From contig JBCNJP010000006.1 of assembly GCA_039602395.1 (NCBI GenBank), positions 55,331,502 to 55,395,501 on the forward strand: 64,000 nucleotides of DNA, in the 5' to 3' direction. The DNA comes from Deinandra increscens subsp. villosa. Its lineage: Eukaryota > Streptophyta > Magnoliopsida > Asterales > Asteraceae. Below, piece after piece: positions 34,883 through 47,346 of this stretch. The number at the start of each line of letters is the position of its first letter. Position 1 is the stretch's first letter. A program made the position numbers and the translations under genes. The notes beneath the pieces were generated by a model, which worked only from the letters and a program-made list of their open reading frames with translations, was not told where the DNA came from and searched no databases.

Positions 34883-35931
34883 ATGTGGAAAGCCAAATAT
34901 CTTTCCTTTGGTGGTTGGGTGGTGTTGGCTAAGAGTGTTTTAGAAAGTCTCCCCTCTTATTTTTTCTCGCTCTATAAAGCCCCTAAGAAGGTTCTACACA
35001 TCTTGGAGAAGATCAGATTCGGATTTATTTGGGGGGTGTCGATGGGAAAAGGTGCATTCAATGGGTTAAAAAGGACGACATGTGTTTGCCGAAAGATAAA
35101 GGGGGTTTGGGTTTGGAGAAGTTGGAAACAATAAACGTGAGCGCCTTGTGCAAATGGTTATGGAGGTTCCGCACAGAAGAGGATAAACTATGGAGAAAGG
35201 TGGTTGCAAGTATTCATGGGGGCGGTACTATCTCATCCTGGTTCCCATGTAAAAAAGAAGTTGGGGGGCTTTGGAAAGCTATTGTCAAGTGCAATAGTAA
35301 CCTAGAAAGCAGGGGAATGGGCATGAGTAGATGGATGGGCTTGGAAAATAATAATTGGGTGTGGAAAGGGGAGGGTAGTGATGGTTGCTCGACCAAGGCT
35401 GTGAGATTGTGCTTACAAAAACAAGTGGGTGATCAGAATGTGTTTATTTTGAGTTGGAGTTGCCTTGTGTCGCAAAAGGTGAATATGTTTGTTTGGAGAA
35501 CTCAAAGGAAGCGCATAGCCACGGCAGATGCCCTCGCGAGAAGGAATGTTGCGGGTCTCTCGAGCCTTTGCCCCTTGTGCAAGGAGGGTGAGGAATCTGT
35601 GACTCACCTTTTCACCAGGTGCGCTTTCTCCTTGGTTGTGTGGTCTTGGGTGTCGAATTGGTGTAAGATCCCGCCTCTTTTCGCTTTTGATTTGGATGAC
35701 TTGCTGAATATGTTTAAAAGCAGTTTCATTGAGGAGAACAAGAAAGACGTGGTGCACGGTATCATCTTTGTCTCGTGTTGGTGCCTTTAGAAAGAAAGGA
35801 ACAATAGAGTCTTTAATGGCGGGGAGGCCTCGGTTTGTAGGCTTATTAATGAGTTTAAGTGTTGGAGTCATTTGTGGTTAGATAATAGGTGCAAGAAGTC
35901 CATTGATTGGTGTCGGTGCTGTATGTCGTAA
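34883..35931 (+). pseudogene. LINE (L1-type) 3-prime fragment: RT C-terminal end and zinc-binding domain
   Basis: The translation starts in the thumb/connection part of a plant LINE reverse transcriptase (WKAKYLSFGGWVVLAKSVL, ending FGFIWG), shifts frame near 35030, then reads through IQWVKKDDMCLPKDKGGLGL and the zinc-binding RT-associated domain (CPLCKEGEESVTHLFTRC, about 35569-35622). A stop replaces tryptophan at 35788-35790, after which the tail (KERNNRVFNGG) continues to a TAA at 35931. The catalytic RT motifs and the endonuclease are absent, so it is a 5-prime-truncated dead copy, as is usual for LINEs. There is no clear poly-A. Confidence 0.92.
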
Positions 35932-36093
35932 CTTCGTTTCATTTGATGTTCAAAAAAGTATGATATGAATATGCTTAATTGCTTATAAAAGTAAAATTTG
36001 ACCAAACGGTCTTACACAACAAGAGTTGGATAAACTTTGAAGAAAAATATATTTTTATATTTCGAGGATCCTTTAAGGAAAATTGAATAAACG

Positions 36094-36176
36094 TATTTGA
36101 ATATTTGATACACTTAATAATCATTAGGAATCAACATAGGTAATTTGCATATCAACAATACTTAAGTGATTAATTT
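36094..36176 (+). repeat. Right copy of the 80-bp direct repeat flanking the LINE
   Basis: AATATTTGATACACTTAATA and following; see the left copy at 34783. Confidence 0.8.
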
Positions 36177-36899
36177 TTAACCCTTTGACCTGCATGAGAT
36201 AAAACATAAATTAAATCGACCCATTTAAAAGAAAATGAGTCGAAGTTGCCATATATAAACATACATATTTAAAATATACAAATAGCTAAATTATATAATG
36301 ATATAAATACCTCAAAAAAAGTTACAAACAAAAAATAGGAAAAAACAAATAAAACGTTATAGGACTTATGTGTTTCAAATCATAATATTTTAATGAGACT
36401 TATGAGTTCCAAATCATATTATTTTAATGAATAAATCAAAATGAGAATAAAAGAAAATATTTTTTTTGAATATTTTTGACTATGATGATATAAAAAATCA
36501 TAACAAATATTAGATCTTAGAATATATATATATGTACGATTGAGTGTTTTTTTAATTGGATAATATCGTACTATATTTGTTTTTTTAGTTTATAGAATTC
36601 AAAAAAATATGATTGATTAATTTAATTGATAATAAAAAATTGAATTTAAAATTTTGTACATAAAAATTCAAACGAACAATAATAGATCTAGTTGTTTAAA
36701 ATAACAGAGCTGATTAAAATGTAATAACAATATAAAGATATTATATATATATTAGGGAACAATTATAATTTGTTGGATGTGAGGAGATCTACTGTGCTTC
36801 ATTGCACCAGTAGATGTTAGACAGCTCATTTATCCACCCAATAGTCTACTTACACATCATAATATATGCTTAGTTCTGTGGGTGATGTGCTTATGTCTC
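36177..36899. other. AT-rich DNA, no gene seen
   Basis: Short (AT)n tracts near 36520 and 36740. Nothing recognisable. Confidence 0.5.
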
Positions 36900-37320
36900 C
36901 ACCGTCTCTCTCTCTCTCTGTCTCACTCTTTCTCTCTTTAGAAGTTTCCACGATATCTTATTCTCTCCCTAGCTTATACATCATTTCCTTCCTCTAGGGT
37001 TTCTCTCTCATTCTCTCTGATCAACAAGGGTTTACAGATCCGTTGTGCCTTAACCAATTATGGTCGTCCACATTCACTCTACCAATTACTCTTCTTCACA
37101 CCATAAGAAAGGTAAAGAAGAAAGAAAAGAGGAGAAAAAAGAAAGGAGGCGGTGACCACCCCTCACGTCCGATCCTCACCAGCGACCTCCTCCACATCAC
37201 ATTCTTCTCTCTCCCGTTCGTATCTTGCCATGGCGCATCAGATGCACAGCTCAGGTTTGTGCCTTTGATTGCAATCCTCTCTCTCTCTCTCTCTCTCCCT
37301 TTCTCTTCCTATATTACTTC
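36900..37320 (+). repeat. CT-rich stretch with two (CT)n microsatellites, resembling a plant 5-prime UTR
   Basis: (CT)n near 36905-36950 and 37280-37305, surrounded by CT-rich sequence and GGGTTT words, as often found in transcribed leaders of plant genes. It precedes the exon-like pieces at 37230 and 38687. Confidence 0.6.
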
Positions 37321-38719
37321 TCTGGTTCTAATCTTTTACTCTTAGATGGTTATTTGGCTCTCATCGTCTTCTAATTGTTGTATTTTGAAGTGCGATTATG
37401 GTTCTTGCAGCGGCTTAGGCTGTGTATTGCAGCCCCGTTTCAACCTAGCCTGATTTTTGGTGAAGATGAATTTGACCGAAATAATTTGGCTTAATTTGAG
37501 TTTCTTTATAGTGTTTAAGGGTTTCAGTTTATTTCATGCTACATGATTAGTCTATTTTATGATTTTGTTGTTGGTAGTTTTAACCTAAATTATTTGGGTT
37601 CTTTGGAGTGTGCTCATAGCAGTTTAGGTATTTGGGTCTCCATGCTTTTTTTCTTATGTATTTCCATTAGTTCAGACACATAAATAAGAGGATGTGGCTG
37701 CAACTGTATTTCCTAACCACTCCTCAATATTAAGTTATTAATCTCTTTTAATCTACAAAATTCATGATCATTTTGTAATTCTGCATCTTAAAATTGTAGT
37801 TTGATAATAGTTTTAGTTTTCAAGTTATGGTGGCCATTTTCATATGGTTTGGTGCTTTAGAGTTAACACTCAAATTATTATCTATTTGTAACATGTTAAA
37901 TAGAAATTGGATTGAAGTCTTTTCTTTCATGGTAACAAGGAAGATTATTACCAGGAAGGCAACCATGTTTACCCAAGACTCAAGGCGCTTGATGCATACA
38001 CACGACCTCTTTCCACGTGGGCTAGATGGGTAGATAAGAACATTGACACCCGAAAAACTAAGGATATCTTTAGAGGCTATTCACTCACTTAATTTAGGTA
38101 TTCTGATCCCTTTTTTTTAAACCGTATTCAACAAAATTTAATCCTTAATTGTTTCAATGATTGTCATTTATTAATGGTGACACTCCAGTTCACTTTTTGG
38201 TCTCTCAAATGTGGTCTAATTGCCTATTTTGTACAAAAAGACTCATATAAATCTACTAAACGTAAGATACACACCTTCAAAATTCCACCTTTGAAAGGGT
38301 ATTTAGTTTTTTGTCCCCTTTTAAATCTTTAGTAAATCTATGAACTTCAGATACACCATGCTTTTTGAATTATTCAGATTATGTCTTTTAGACATTTTAC
38401 ACTTTGTGGTAGTGTCGTTTTAATTTGGTCACCAAAATTACTTCCTTTTTCAAACATTGTTATTGGTATAAACTGCAATCTTACAATTCAGCTGTATGGA
38501 TTTTGTTTTTAATTGAATTGAGCAAGCTACATGAAATATAAGTGATTAAGAAAAGCATTGACATTGCTCATTTGAAAATACATCAGACTATCTGACCTGT
38601 AGTCATGTAACAGCTTCATAAAAGAATAAATGTTTTTGTCATTTGGTTTCTGATGTATTAACATTTACCGTTTCATTTTATTACAGTTTCAGTAGTGGCG
38701 AGGATTTTTCTGGTGCAAG
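37230..38719 (+). pseudogene. Possible captured gene start: two exon-like pieces
   Basis: ATGGCGCATCAGATGCACAG opens at 37230 in good context and meets a donor (CAG/GTTTGT) at 37254/37255. A second piece at 38687-38719 has an acceptor TTACAG and a donor AAG/GTTAG, and one of its frames reads FSSGEDFSGA. The intervening 1.4 kb is T-rich, like an intron. I do not recognise the protein. No further exon could be followed, and the region ends at a Helitron-like hairpin (40106), so a captured 5-prime gene fragment is the best guess. Confidence 0.3.
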
Positions 38720-40080
38720 GTTAGTTTCTACGTCTTCTATTTCTATTCTTTATTACAGGCTACTTAGGATATTTACTAATGTTTAGGTATGTTGCATCGC
38801 ATCTTTATGTTAAAAATCTCTTGAATGAAATCTTCAATGAAAGTCATTTCCTTCATTGAAAATCTCTTTAGCTCTGTAGGTGTCCAATTCTTCAAATTGG
38901 CATCCTTACTTTTATTTTTCCAGTGCATAAACAAAATAAATGCACCAAGGGGTCATATATAGGGACATAGTGGAATATCCTATGAGAAATCAAAGTAACT
39001 GTTCTCTTCTACCTTTTCCATGTTGAATGAGTGTTAAATTTTGGTGTTTTTGTTTTAAAACGTGTTTATCTTCTATTTCAATTTGGGTATTTGATTTTAA
39101 GTTACTGCCATGCCACTGCATGTTTGAATGTGTGTTGAATTTGGGTGTTTAAAAAAATGGATTTATCTTCGGTATTTTTGAAGGCATGTCACATTGGTTC
39201 AAGTTTAGCTATAATTTAGTTCTGTTACAAGAATGTGTGCATTTTTGTTTAAATAACGAAAATGGGTTTATCTTCTGACTTGAAGTTGGGTATTTTTGTT
39301 TAAATGGCGAAATTCTTTCAATATACTAAACATCTGATTTTTAGTTCAGTTTTTAGTTTATTCGAATATGCAACAGCAACTACTATTGGTTTTAATTTAA
39401 TCTTATTTTTATTATGGTCTCTACATGTGAAAATGTCTTTCAAAGGTAGTTTCATAATGTACATGATTATGTATCTTTTAAAGACAGTTTCATATGAAGA
39501 GTTTATAATAAACATAAAGGTAAAGTAGAACCAGTACTAAAATCTTTTCCTTTTGAAACTTTCACTTTCCTTATGTCATATGAAATGCTCTCTTTGTCAT
39601 CTTTTTGTTTAGAATCTTTTGATCCTGGCTGCTCACAAATTTTGGCTACATTGGTCCAAGTATAATAATTAGCATCTGTTGTTTGTTTTGTGGCATGATG
39701 TTTCGTGTTTTATTATATGTTTTATACTATTCTTCATAAACTCTTTTAAAAAATGTGAACTGATTTGAACCGTTGTGACATTTACAGAAAATAGCAGGAC
39801 ATCAACGAACAAACCAAGAAAAAAACATGATTAGAACTTGGTCACTTTATTGGAGAACATGGCCTTCTCATTCGTTGGCAACAACGCTACTGGGAAAATT
39901 CCGGCATGCCCCCAAATAGCTGTTGTGTAAAGAAGGTAGACCATTGAAAAACAAATCAACTAAAATATTTTGATCTCTTTTGAACCTTTTCAGTTTGAGT
40001 TTCACCTAATTACTCATTATTTAGTTATGTATTAACTTTGTAAATTTCATGGTATATGAGAATAATTGTATGTAACGAAT
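38720..40080 (+). other. T-rich intron-like DNA with no recognised gene
   Basis: Several GGGTATTT/TTTAAA-rich repeats of the phrase TTTTTGTTTAAA..GGGTTTATCTTC near 39050-39300. A short frame at 39859 (MAFSFVGNNATGK) is not recognised. Confidence 0.4.
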
Positions 40081-40095
40081 TTATCTTCTATCTTA

Positions 40096-40136
40096 AACGG
40101 GCCGACCGCCGCAACGCGCGGATGGTAAATTTCTTG
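40096..40136 (+). mobile_element. Helitron-like 3-prime end (variant CTTG)
   Basis: CCGCCGCAACGCGCGG hairpin (40106-40121), then ATGGTAAATTT and CTTGT. The canonical end would be CTAGT. A matching 5-prime TC end could not be placed. Confidence 0.5.
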
Positions 40137-41254
40137 TTATAACTATTCATAATTAAATTTAAAGAAAATATCTAACAAGATATATTATTTTAATATTAGT
40201 ATTATTTAATCTCTATTTTTAATAAAATATAAGGTGAAAATTCTTATTTAGTATCATTATTTAATAGGAGAGAGATATGGGGTAAACGAATCATAAAAAC
40301 ACCCCGTGTGCTCTAAATATTTTTATTTATAATGCTAAGATAAAATGGTGTATACATTAACTTTTATATTTCTTATCTAAAAAATAATAATTTCTTGAAT
40401 TGCCTAAGCATGTAACTTTTCTCTTTTTACAAAATTTTGTTATAAAATTTATTTAAATTATGAAAAGTTAGAAAATCCCAACAAGACAAGGTCTTGTAAA
40501 TCAATGTTGAGCTCTTTGCTAGTCATTTTAGTTAGTTTTTAATTATTGTTTTCTTCATCACTTAACAATTAACCTAACCGAGTTTTGACCAATTAGTCAT
40601 TTTTCTCAAATATTTCAGGTTACTTGGTGGAGGTTTGATTCATGTGTAAGCCTATGATTCTGCTTCGTGTTGGGTTATTTTTGAGCCATAAATAAGCCTA
40701 AAAATCTAACCTATGTTTATTTGGTCTCCTTTAATTTTAGGTTAAATAATGAAAAGGAAAAATATATTATATTTCTTTAGTTGTATTCATGAGTTGGAGT
40801 TTGGAAACACAATACAAAAAATTTTGTGGTTTTGCTTTTTTCGCCATCAACCATCGGATTATCTTAGTTTGTGTTTGACACTTCCAAAACTCGGGGTTTT
40901 TTTACAACCATGTTTGCTGCTACAGTTTTTGTTGGTGATTCTTTTCCTTTGTTTTTGTTATTGATTTCATTATCCATATGCTTAATGTTAGCGATTCCAT
41001 GTATGGTAGACGTAGAGCAGTCTTTGTATTGCTTAGTATTGGTGATAGTGGATTTGAAGCGACTCTAGTAGTCTCATGGTTTTTACTCTCGTTTCGATAG
41101 GTTTTTCCACACTAAAATTTGGTGTATCTTTATTACCCTTAGATTTGTCTATTCTCATAGGTTTATTCGGTTCAGAAAAATTTTGATCACACAAAGATAA
41201 TTTCGCATTTAGTTTGTATAGCGTTTATGGTCGCTTGTGTTTTTCCCATCAAAG

Positions 41255-41920
41255 TGGTATCAGGGCCATTGGCTCTTGTCGTAGGAACTAAGACTTGATT
41301 GAAGGGAAGGATGCCAATACAAGTAGGATCGTGAATTTGAATGGTTTAAATTATCATGTTTGAAAATGGAAGATGGAAAACCTTATTCATGTGAAGGATT
41401 ATTGTATGCCCATCTTTTTTACTAATAAACCGGATAACAAAACACATGATGAGTGAAATATTTTGCATAAAAAGATTTTTGGGTATATTTGGTAATGGGC
41501 TGATGATAATGTTTTGAACCATATTAGCGGGGAGACTTATGCTCGTACTTTGTGGACCTCGCTTGAGGAGTTGTATACTCAAATACTGGGAATAATAAAT
41601 TTTTCTTGATTAAATAAACTTGAAATACCGCGATGGAACTCCTATTACTGATCATTTGATTGGGTTTTCAGGGGATTATTAATCAACATGCTGGAATGGG
41701 TATTAAGTTTGAAGATGAGATACAAGGTTTATGACTTCTTAGTACTTTACCGGATTCTTGAGAGACTCTTAGGACATCGGTGTCTAACTCTCCACCAAAT
41801 GGTATTTTTACCATGGAATTGGCTAAGGGTAGTGTTATAAATGAAAAGATGAGAAGAATGTCACAAGGTTCATTTTTCACATTCAGATGTCTTAGTCATA
41901 AAAAATAGGGGAGAAGTGAA
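41255..41920 (+). pseudogene. Copia-type gag pseudogene with primer site
   Basis: TGGTATCAGGGCC (41255-41267) is a tRNA-Met primer site with one change. About 50 bases later a plus-strand frame reads as copia gag: LNGLNYHV-stop-KWKMENLIHVKDY, DDNVLNHISGETYARTLW, and near the end IQGL-stop-LLSTLPDS-stop-ET. Most premature stops are TGA where the family has tryptophan (TGG). The 5-prime LTR should end just before 41255 but its start is not defined. Downstream the element is cut at 41926 by a CACTA end. Confidence 0.85.
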
Positions 41921-41926
41921 AGTAGA

Positions 41927-42215
41927 CACTACTACAAAAACTGGCTTTCTTGACGTGCATTGCGCGTCAAGAAAGGGCCTTCTTGACACGCAAATGCGCG
42001 TCAAGGAAGCTGGGGTGGGTCAAGAAGCTTCTTGACGCGCGAACAATGACACGCTATCCATGACACTCCATTCTTGACACCCATTTTGCGCGTCAAGAAA
42101 GGGTGTCGTCTGTGTTTAATAATTTTTAATTAATTATATATTTTTAGTGTCGTCTGTTTATGACACGCAAAACTGCGTGTCATGCATTTTATGACAAAAT
42201 TAAAAAAAAATATTT
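41927..42215 (+). mobile_element. CACTA (En/Spm) transposon 5-prime end with subterminal repeats
   Basis: The terminus CACTACTACAAAAA is followed by repeated subterminal motifs in both orientations: CTTGACGTGC, GCGCGTCAAGAAAG, CTTGACACGC, GCGCGTCAAG, TGACACGCAAAA. Such arrays bind the CACTA accessory transposase in En/Spm-type elements. The three bases before the end (AGA) would be the target duplication, but no matching TAGTAGTG end was found, so the element's right border is unknown. It interrupts the copia gag pseudogene. Confidence 0.85.
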
Positions 42216-42959
42216 TTGTGGATTCACTAATTTCCATATTATGACAATTAGCCTCATAATCAAAATAAAATACAGCAAAATAATACATTTCATATATAGA
42301 GAAAACATTACAACGTTAACATTAGTTTACATTGCACTACTACAAATACCCTTAGTTTCTTCCATCTCCATGCTTGCATAAGAAATCATGATGTAGCTAC
42401 ATCCATAAGAAATTATGATGCTCTTTTTAAGGAATATTCATCTGAACTGTAACAAGCCAAAAAAACAAACTAGATATCAATATCAATATGTCTAATGATA
42501 AGAATGTAAGAAAGATAAGAGTTATGATTAGCATGAAAACTGCATTATTCCTTAATGGGTCAAAATGGGTATGAATATATGATCACTATTTGACAAGAAA
42601 ACAGGAGATTGTACAAAACATGTGAGCAACGAGCAGCCACATTCGATAAGCAGAAGCATAAACGAGAATGGGCGGGTTGGTTAACGGGTCAAATATGATA
42701 ATATAAACTTATATTGTATAAAATCCTATTTACTATATACAATCCAACTCAGCCCAAACACTATAAATAGGGGTCGGCGAAAGCTGAATGCTTAATACAC
42801 GATCCACACTAGGGTCATCTGTGTAATTTGCCTACTCGATAAAGTTTAAGCTTTTAAGATGCGTTTTGTGCTTATGAGGATAATGTAACTATAAGTATCA
42901 TTTATTTGATAGGTGGAGGTTTTGGATAAATTATGGAGATTTTTTAGACAGGTGGATAT
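42216..42959. other. AT-rich DNA following the CACTA end
   Basis: A second CACTACTACAAATACC in the same orientation at 42335 may be a nested or duplicated CACTA terminus, but it lacks subterminal repeats. No gene seen. Confidence 0.4.
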
Positions 42960-44046
42960 TGAATATTTACCATTTTGCAAAGAACCCCATGGGCCAGGCC
43001 AAAATTCACGACTAACCTGCACACTTTGATGCCCCTGATTTCCGCCAGACCTTTTGATAGTGGTAGCAATAGAACCTGCAATAAATAACATTGTTAAAAT
43101 TTAGCAAACAAACAAATAAACACATGCAAAACAAACATTTTTCTCCTTTAAAGTATATTCCTAATCACTATATCTCAATTGATATAAGACTCACTGCTTG
43201 ATTTATGTACTGGGTTTGAGTAACAGTTGAGCTGATTGAACTAGATGAATGGAATGCTACAATATACATAACAACTAAGGAAAAAAAAAGTTGGTAGGAA
43301 GCTGGTAATAAAAAACACAGAGAACAACATACAACAATTAAACCCCACCCCCCCCCCCCTCGGGTATGCATCAATTTCAAACAATTCACGGTGAAGCAAT
43401 TACTCTATTCTGGGGGCAGGAAGTTGCTAATAAACGATGTTGTTTCAAATGAAAATCATTGATTAATTAATGCCACAGATGAAAAAAGGGCAATTGCTTA
43501 CAAGGAATCTGCATCAATGCGGCGTATTATAAACACATGTACATACATCACATTTGCTCTCAAAAGAAATATCAGCATATGCTTGAAATAAAATGCTGCT
43601 GATCCACATAGTGATCTGCATTATTTATCAAAACATCAAATTGCCAAATCAGCACAAAGGGGTCATGTTGGGCCATACTGGTCAAATAAACTAAAAAATA
43701 GTTTGAAAGGAACGATGACTTGAATTCCTTTTCCGCAACCATGGAACGATTACTGAAACAATAATAACAATGAGTAATTAAAAAAACATGCGTGTGTATA
43801 AGACAAATAAAACATAAGTTGCTGCAAGTACGCAATAATACTTACTGTCAAGTACCATTAATACTAGAGGACGTGGATAAGCCAACAAAAAGCAGGCAAT
43901 ACATTAACCCACATACCTTCGAAGTCGATTGATCAAAAGTATTGGGAAAGCATAGGGGTGGTTCTGCACAATTGCCAGGTACTGTGTTACATCATATACT
44001 TCATGCTTACGTGGCCAGCTTCCATTTGTTTTCCTGACCCTGAGAA
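42960..44046 (-). pseudogene. Minus-strand exon-like fragments, unrecognised
   Basis: Three pieces look coding on the minus strand: about 43920-44046 (a frame with SWPRKHEVYDVTQYLAI), about 43600-43755 (ending QFDVLINNA, which is reminiscent of the LINNAG motif of short-chain dehydrogenases but too short to assign) and about 42960-43078 (SGGNQGHQSVQVSREFW). They lie beside a metacaspase exon in the same orientation. Mixed origins would fit fragments captured by the CACTA element or a Helitron. No continuous product can be assembled. Confidence 0.3.
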
Positions 44047-44434
44047 AGCCTACACAAAAAGTCAAAACTGATCTAACTGAACCTCAAAAGGATAGAAGAT
44101 ATCATATGTTAAGAGTCAAAATCAACACGTTGGGCAACAGGCCAAAAGGACCATGTACCTTTTTATACTGGTCGGGTTTTGGTTTTACCCTAAATGTTTT
44201 GAATCTTTTATTTTTAAACTAGTTTCTTTTCTAAATTATAAGTGGCAATCATGACCCATTCTTCAAAGAATGGGTTGATTTTGGCCAAATCAAATTGTAT
44301 ATAATTATATGGGTCACCTCAAATTAGAGAATGAGTTAAACTGGATATCACTTACTTTTACTTATATTAGCATAAACTAAATCGACGAATTCAAAAACAA
44401 GCCGAGCAAAAATGCAATTAGAAGATCTACTCAC

Positions 44435-44546
44435 AGATGTATCTGCAGCAAGTTGAGTATCTTCACATCCACTGATAGAAATCGCATATCCGCCACTAGT
44501 GCCCTTATAAACACCAGACGGTGATCTGTTATCTAACCAATGATTC
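44435..44546 (-). pseudogene. Type I metacaspase exon fragment
   Basis: The minus strand has an acceptor TTGGCAG before 44546 and a donor GTGAGT after 44435. Between them it reads NHWLDNRSPSGVYKGTSGG and then YAISISGCEDTQLAADTS. This is the conserved segment of plant type I metacaspases (cysteine-dependent, arginine/lysine-specific proteases) lying just after the catalytic cysteine region. Neither the catalytic His/Cys exons nor the C-terminal exons are recognisable nearby, so this is an isolated exon with intact splice sites, not a gene. Family recognition is by memory of the motif. Confidence 0.7.
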
Positions 44547-44815
44547 CTGCCAATGAACCAAAAATGCACCAAAATAACTTAAATATTAAAACCAACTATT
44601 AAAAACAATGTGATTAATGAGACATACTCTTTTGTGCTATAGATGTTTGTTAGATCAAGAGTAAAGTTCTATATTTGGATTTATTCATTAAGATCAGAAA
44701 GGGGCTGGACAAATAAGAATTGAAACAACACACTACCTGTACATTATTGGCAAGTAACTGATGTTAGACCATCAACACAAAAATAGAGTTATAGTTTGTT
44801 ACCTCTTGCAAAATC

Positions 44816-44945
44816 TTGGACCAAAGTGACTTCTTTTGTAAACTTCTCACATGATTCTTTTGACTCTTCAATTCTACCTTCAAGATAGCAAGGTTGTCCC
44901 CTGTGCACCAAATGTTTAATAGCTGAAACAGCTAATTGCATATCC
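44816..44945 (-). pseudogene. Exon-like fragment, unrecognised
   Basis: The minus-strand frame MQLAVSAIKHLVHRGQPCYL continues to DFARG, where a donor GTAAC follows (near 44815). Composition is protein-like. Family not recognised. Confidence 0.3.
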
Positions 44946-44999
44946 ACATATGAAAAAATAAGAATGAGACTCTTAGTCATAACAATCCAGTTTGTGGAT

Positions 45000-47346
45000 G
45001 ATTTTTAATACATTTGAGTAGTCGGTTACATTATAGGTATATAAAGTGTTTCATACCAAAAAGTTAGTTCAAGAAATCATCATGAAGTTGCAAGTTGCCC
45101 TTCTAAAGGTTCATATCCAATTTTTTCTTCAGCCTGCAAATTTCATAAGTAAGAATCTTAAGTTTTTGTTGTGTAGATACAACAGGATTTGTTTCTCCTT
45201 GAAGAATTGCTCAACTTGTTTCTACTTTCTACCCTTCTCAACTTATTTCTACTTTCTACCCTAAATCATGTCTTCACTAAATCAGATTTTTCCTACTTTT
45301 GCCCTAACCTATTTATTACTATGTTCGATGCATATTTTGATGGATGTTTAGATCTCAGGCTGAATACTACTTTACCTGAATTCAACCACGTAAAAACCAA
45401 ATAATTCAATGTGTAAGAGTGCATATAAATTAGTTCATTCCTTACTGTATATCAAAACAACTATCAACTAATGAGTTATAACGTCTATATATTTATCCCT
45501 TATTGTAACAATATTAGAATTCTCCAAACCCACATCCAAACATCACCAACAATTCAATGAGCTAAATAGTATCCTTTACGACTCAATCTGTTTAAATTTG
45601 TTACTTTTTCATTCAATTAATATATGTTAGGAACATGAACACCTGTGTTTGGTATCACAGATGCCTGTTTCATGTTTCAAGAGATTAAAGGATATGAAAG
45701 TTCGAAGCCCTAAATTACCCAAATAAACATCCATCTTACCACCCAAACTGAAAGCAAAGAGAATGAAATTGAAGCAGGTCCTAAATCAAACAACCAATTT
45801 CAAAAAATTGGTAAAGCGGAAGGAATGAGCGCTAACCATCGACTAATTTCAATAACTTGTTTGGGCTAATCCATTGACTAAACTGAATCGTACCAGAATC
45901 TTAGGAAGATGAAGGAGATGGAATTAGGGCTGTGACATTCGTCTATTTTGCATATTTGTAACCCGACTCGTTTCCTATATTCATGTAAGTTCGATCGTTA
46001 TTCGGGTAATATATCTCGTCGGAATTTCATTTAAATCATTGTGTCCCCTCGTTTCATTCGCTCTTGATATGTATCTAAATGCCTATTATTAAGTTATATT
46101 AATTATAATTTAGTTACGATGCGTGTTTATTTTAACGCTAACATTCCTTGGGTATTTATTTACTTATTTATTTCCTTGACCGAGTCAAAACGTACTCAAG
46201 TATTACCAATGGGACAATTATCATCTAATGCAAATTAATCTTGTATGGTTAAAAAGAAAGATATATATTTGTATATCTTAAGGTTCACGATTAAATGTAC
46301 ATATACTACTACAGAAGTTGCCTTGTTGTAATCTACAACTCATGTGTCAAATAAAAAGGAAAATAATAAACAAACAAATAAACCTGCTAAATTCCTATTG
46401 GTTGGGTAATGATATTAGTCAACCCCCTACTTTCTTCTGCAACTACTGTGTTTAAACACAAACTTGATGAACAAACAAAACAAGAATCCCAGAGATCTCG
46501 CCGGCGGATTCGACTGTTCACTATCAAACTCCTGCGTTCTCCACCTTATAACACAAACTTGTGCCACCTCAACTTGCACCATATCTCCATCCCCGCCACC
46601 CAATATTTCTCGACCAACTCCTCTCCCGTTTGTGTCTCCGGCAAACCAAGTCGAGCTCCGGTCGCCATTGCTTGCTAGCCCGAACCAGAAACCAACCCTA
46701 CCTCAGACCATGAAGCCGCCTACAACCACCCAGCACTGCCACTAGATCACCGCAAGTCACCCGCGACAACGTCTGAAATCCCGCACCTACCTCATTTTGG
46801 ATTCGGTTATCACGACTTCGGTAACAGTCGATTCATCGCTCTTTGTTTCTTTTTATTTTATCATGAGTCATGAATATAGTAAAGATTATCCTACATATAT
46901 CATTGAAGAAGAAAGGAAAAAGAAAGTTTTTTTTTTTTATAAAGAAAAACCCTCTGCAACTAAACGTCTATAGTTGCTTGGTAAAGAAGATGACTTCGCC
47001 ATACATATTATGTATTAAATTTAGTATATCCCCTAAAGATAAGGGCTGGTTCAACTGGATGGGTATTTATTGTTTTAATCTAAGTCAGAGGTTCGAATCC
47101 TAAGGCCTGCGACATATTTGAATTTTCATTAACATGCTATTTTTGAAATCACAAATGGTGTATGAATTTTATATACATTTAGTAATAGGATGTGAAGATT
47201 GGTTAAATATCCTTTGTTGAAAAATAACTTTTATGTATGTTAAGGAAACATATAAAAATGGGTAAGCTAGTCAAAATAGTTAGTTTAAATTTTATTAACC
47301 TAAAACATGCACTACATGAGATTTTAGAATCTGGACAGAATTATTG
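45000..47346. other. No gene recognised; possible LTR start and tRNA-like trace
   Basis: TGTGACATTCG at about 45935 could begin a gypsy LTR, but no partner end was found. A box-B-like GGTTCGAATCC lies at about 47090-47100 with a weak upstream box A. The remainder is AT-rich and ends at the gap. Confidence 0.35.

Noticed and set aside
35413..35871. 152-residue minus-strand frame
   Set aside because: Antisense shadow of the LINE fragment.
42335..42350. Second CACTA terminus
   Set aside because: Same orientation as the first and without subterminal repeats; the short match may be chance.
43600..43660. Short-chain dehydrogenase fragment from FDVLINNA
   Set aside because: Seven residues only; no Rossmann glycine motif or YxxxK nearby.
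46464..46745. 93-residue proline/serine-rich frame as a gene
   Set aside because: Overlaps another open frame, low complexity, no splice or family signal.
45935..46760. Solo gypsy LTR starting TGTGACATTCG
   Set aside because: No matching end, target duplication or second copy in the window.
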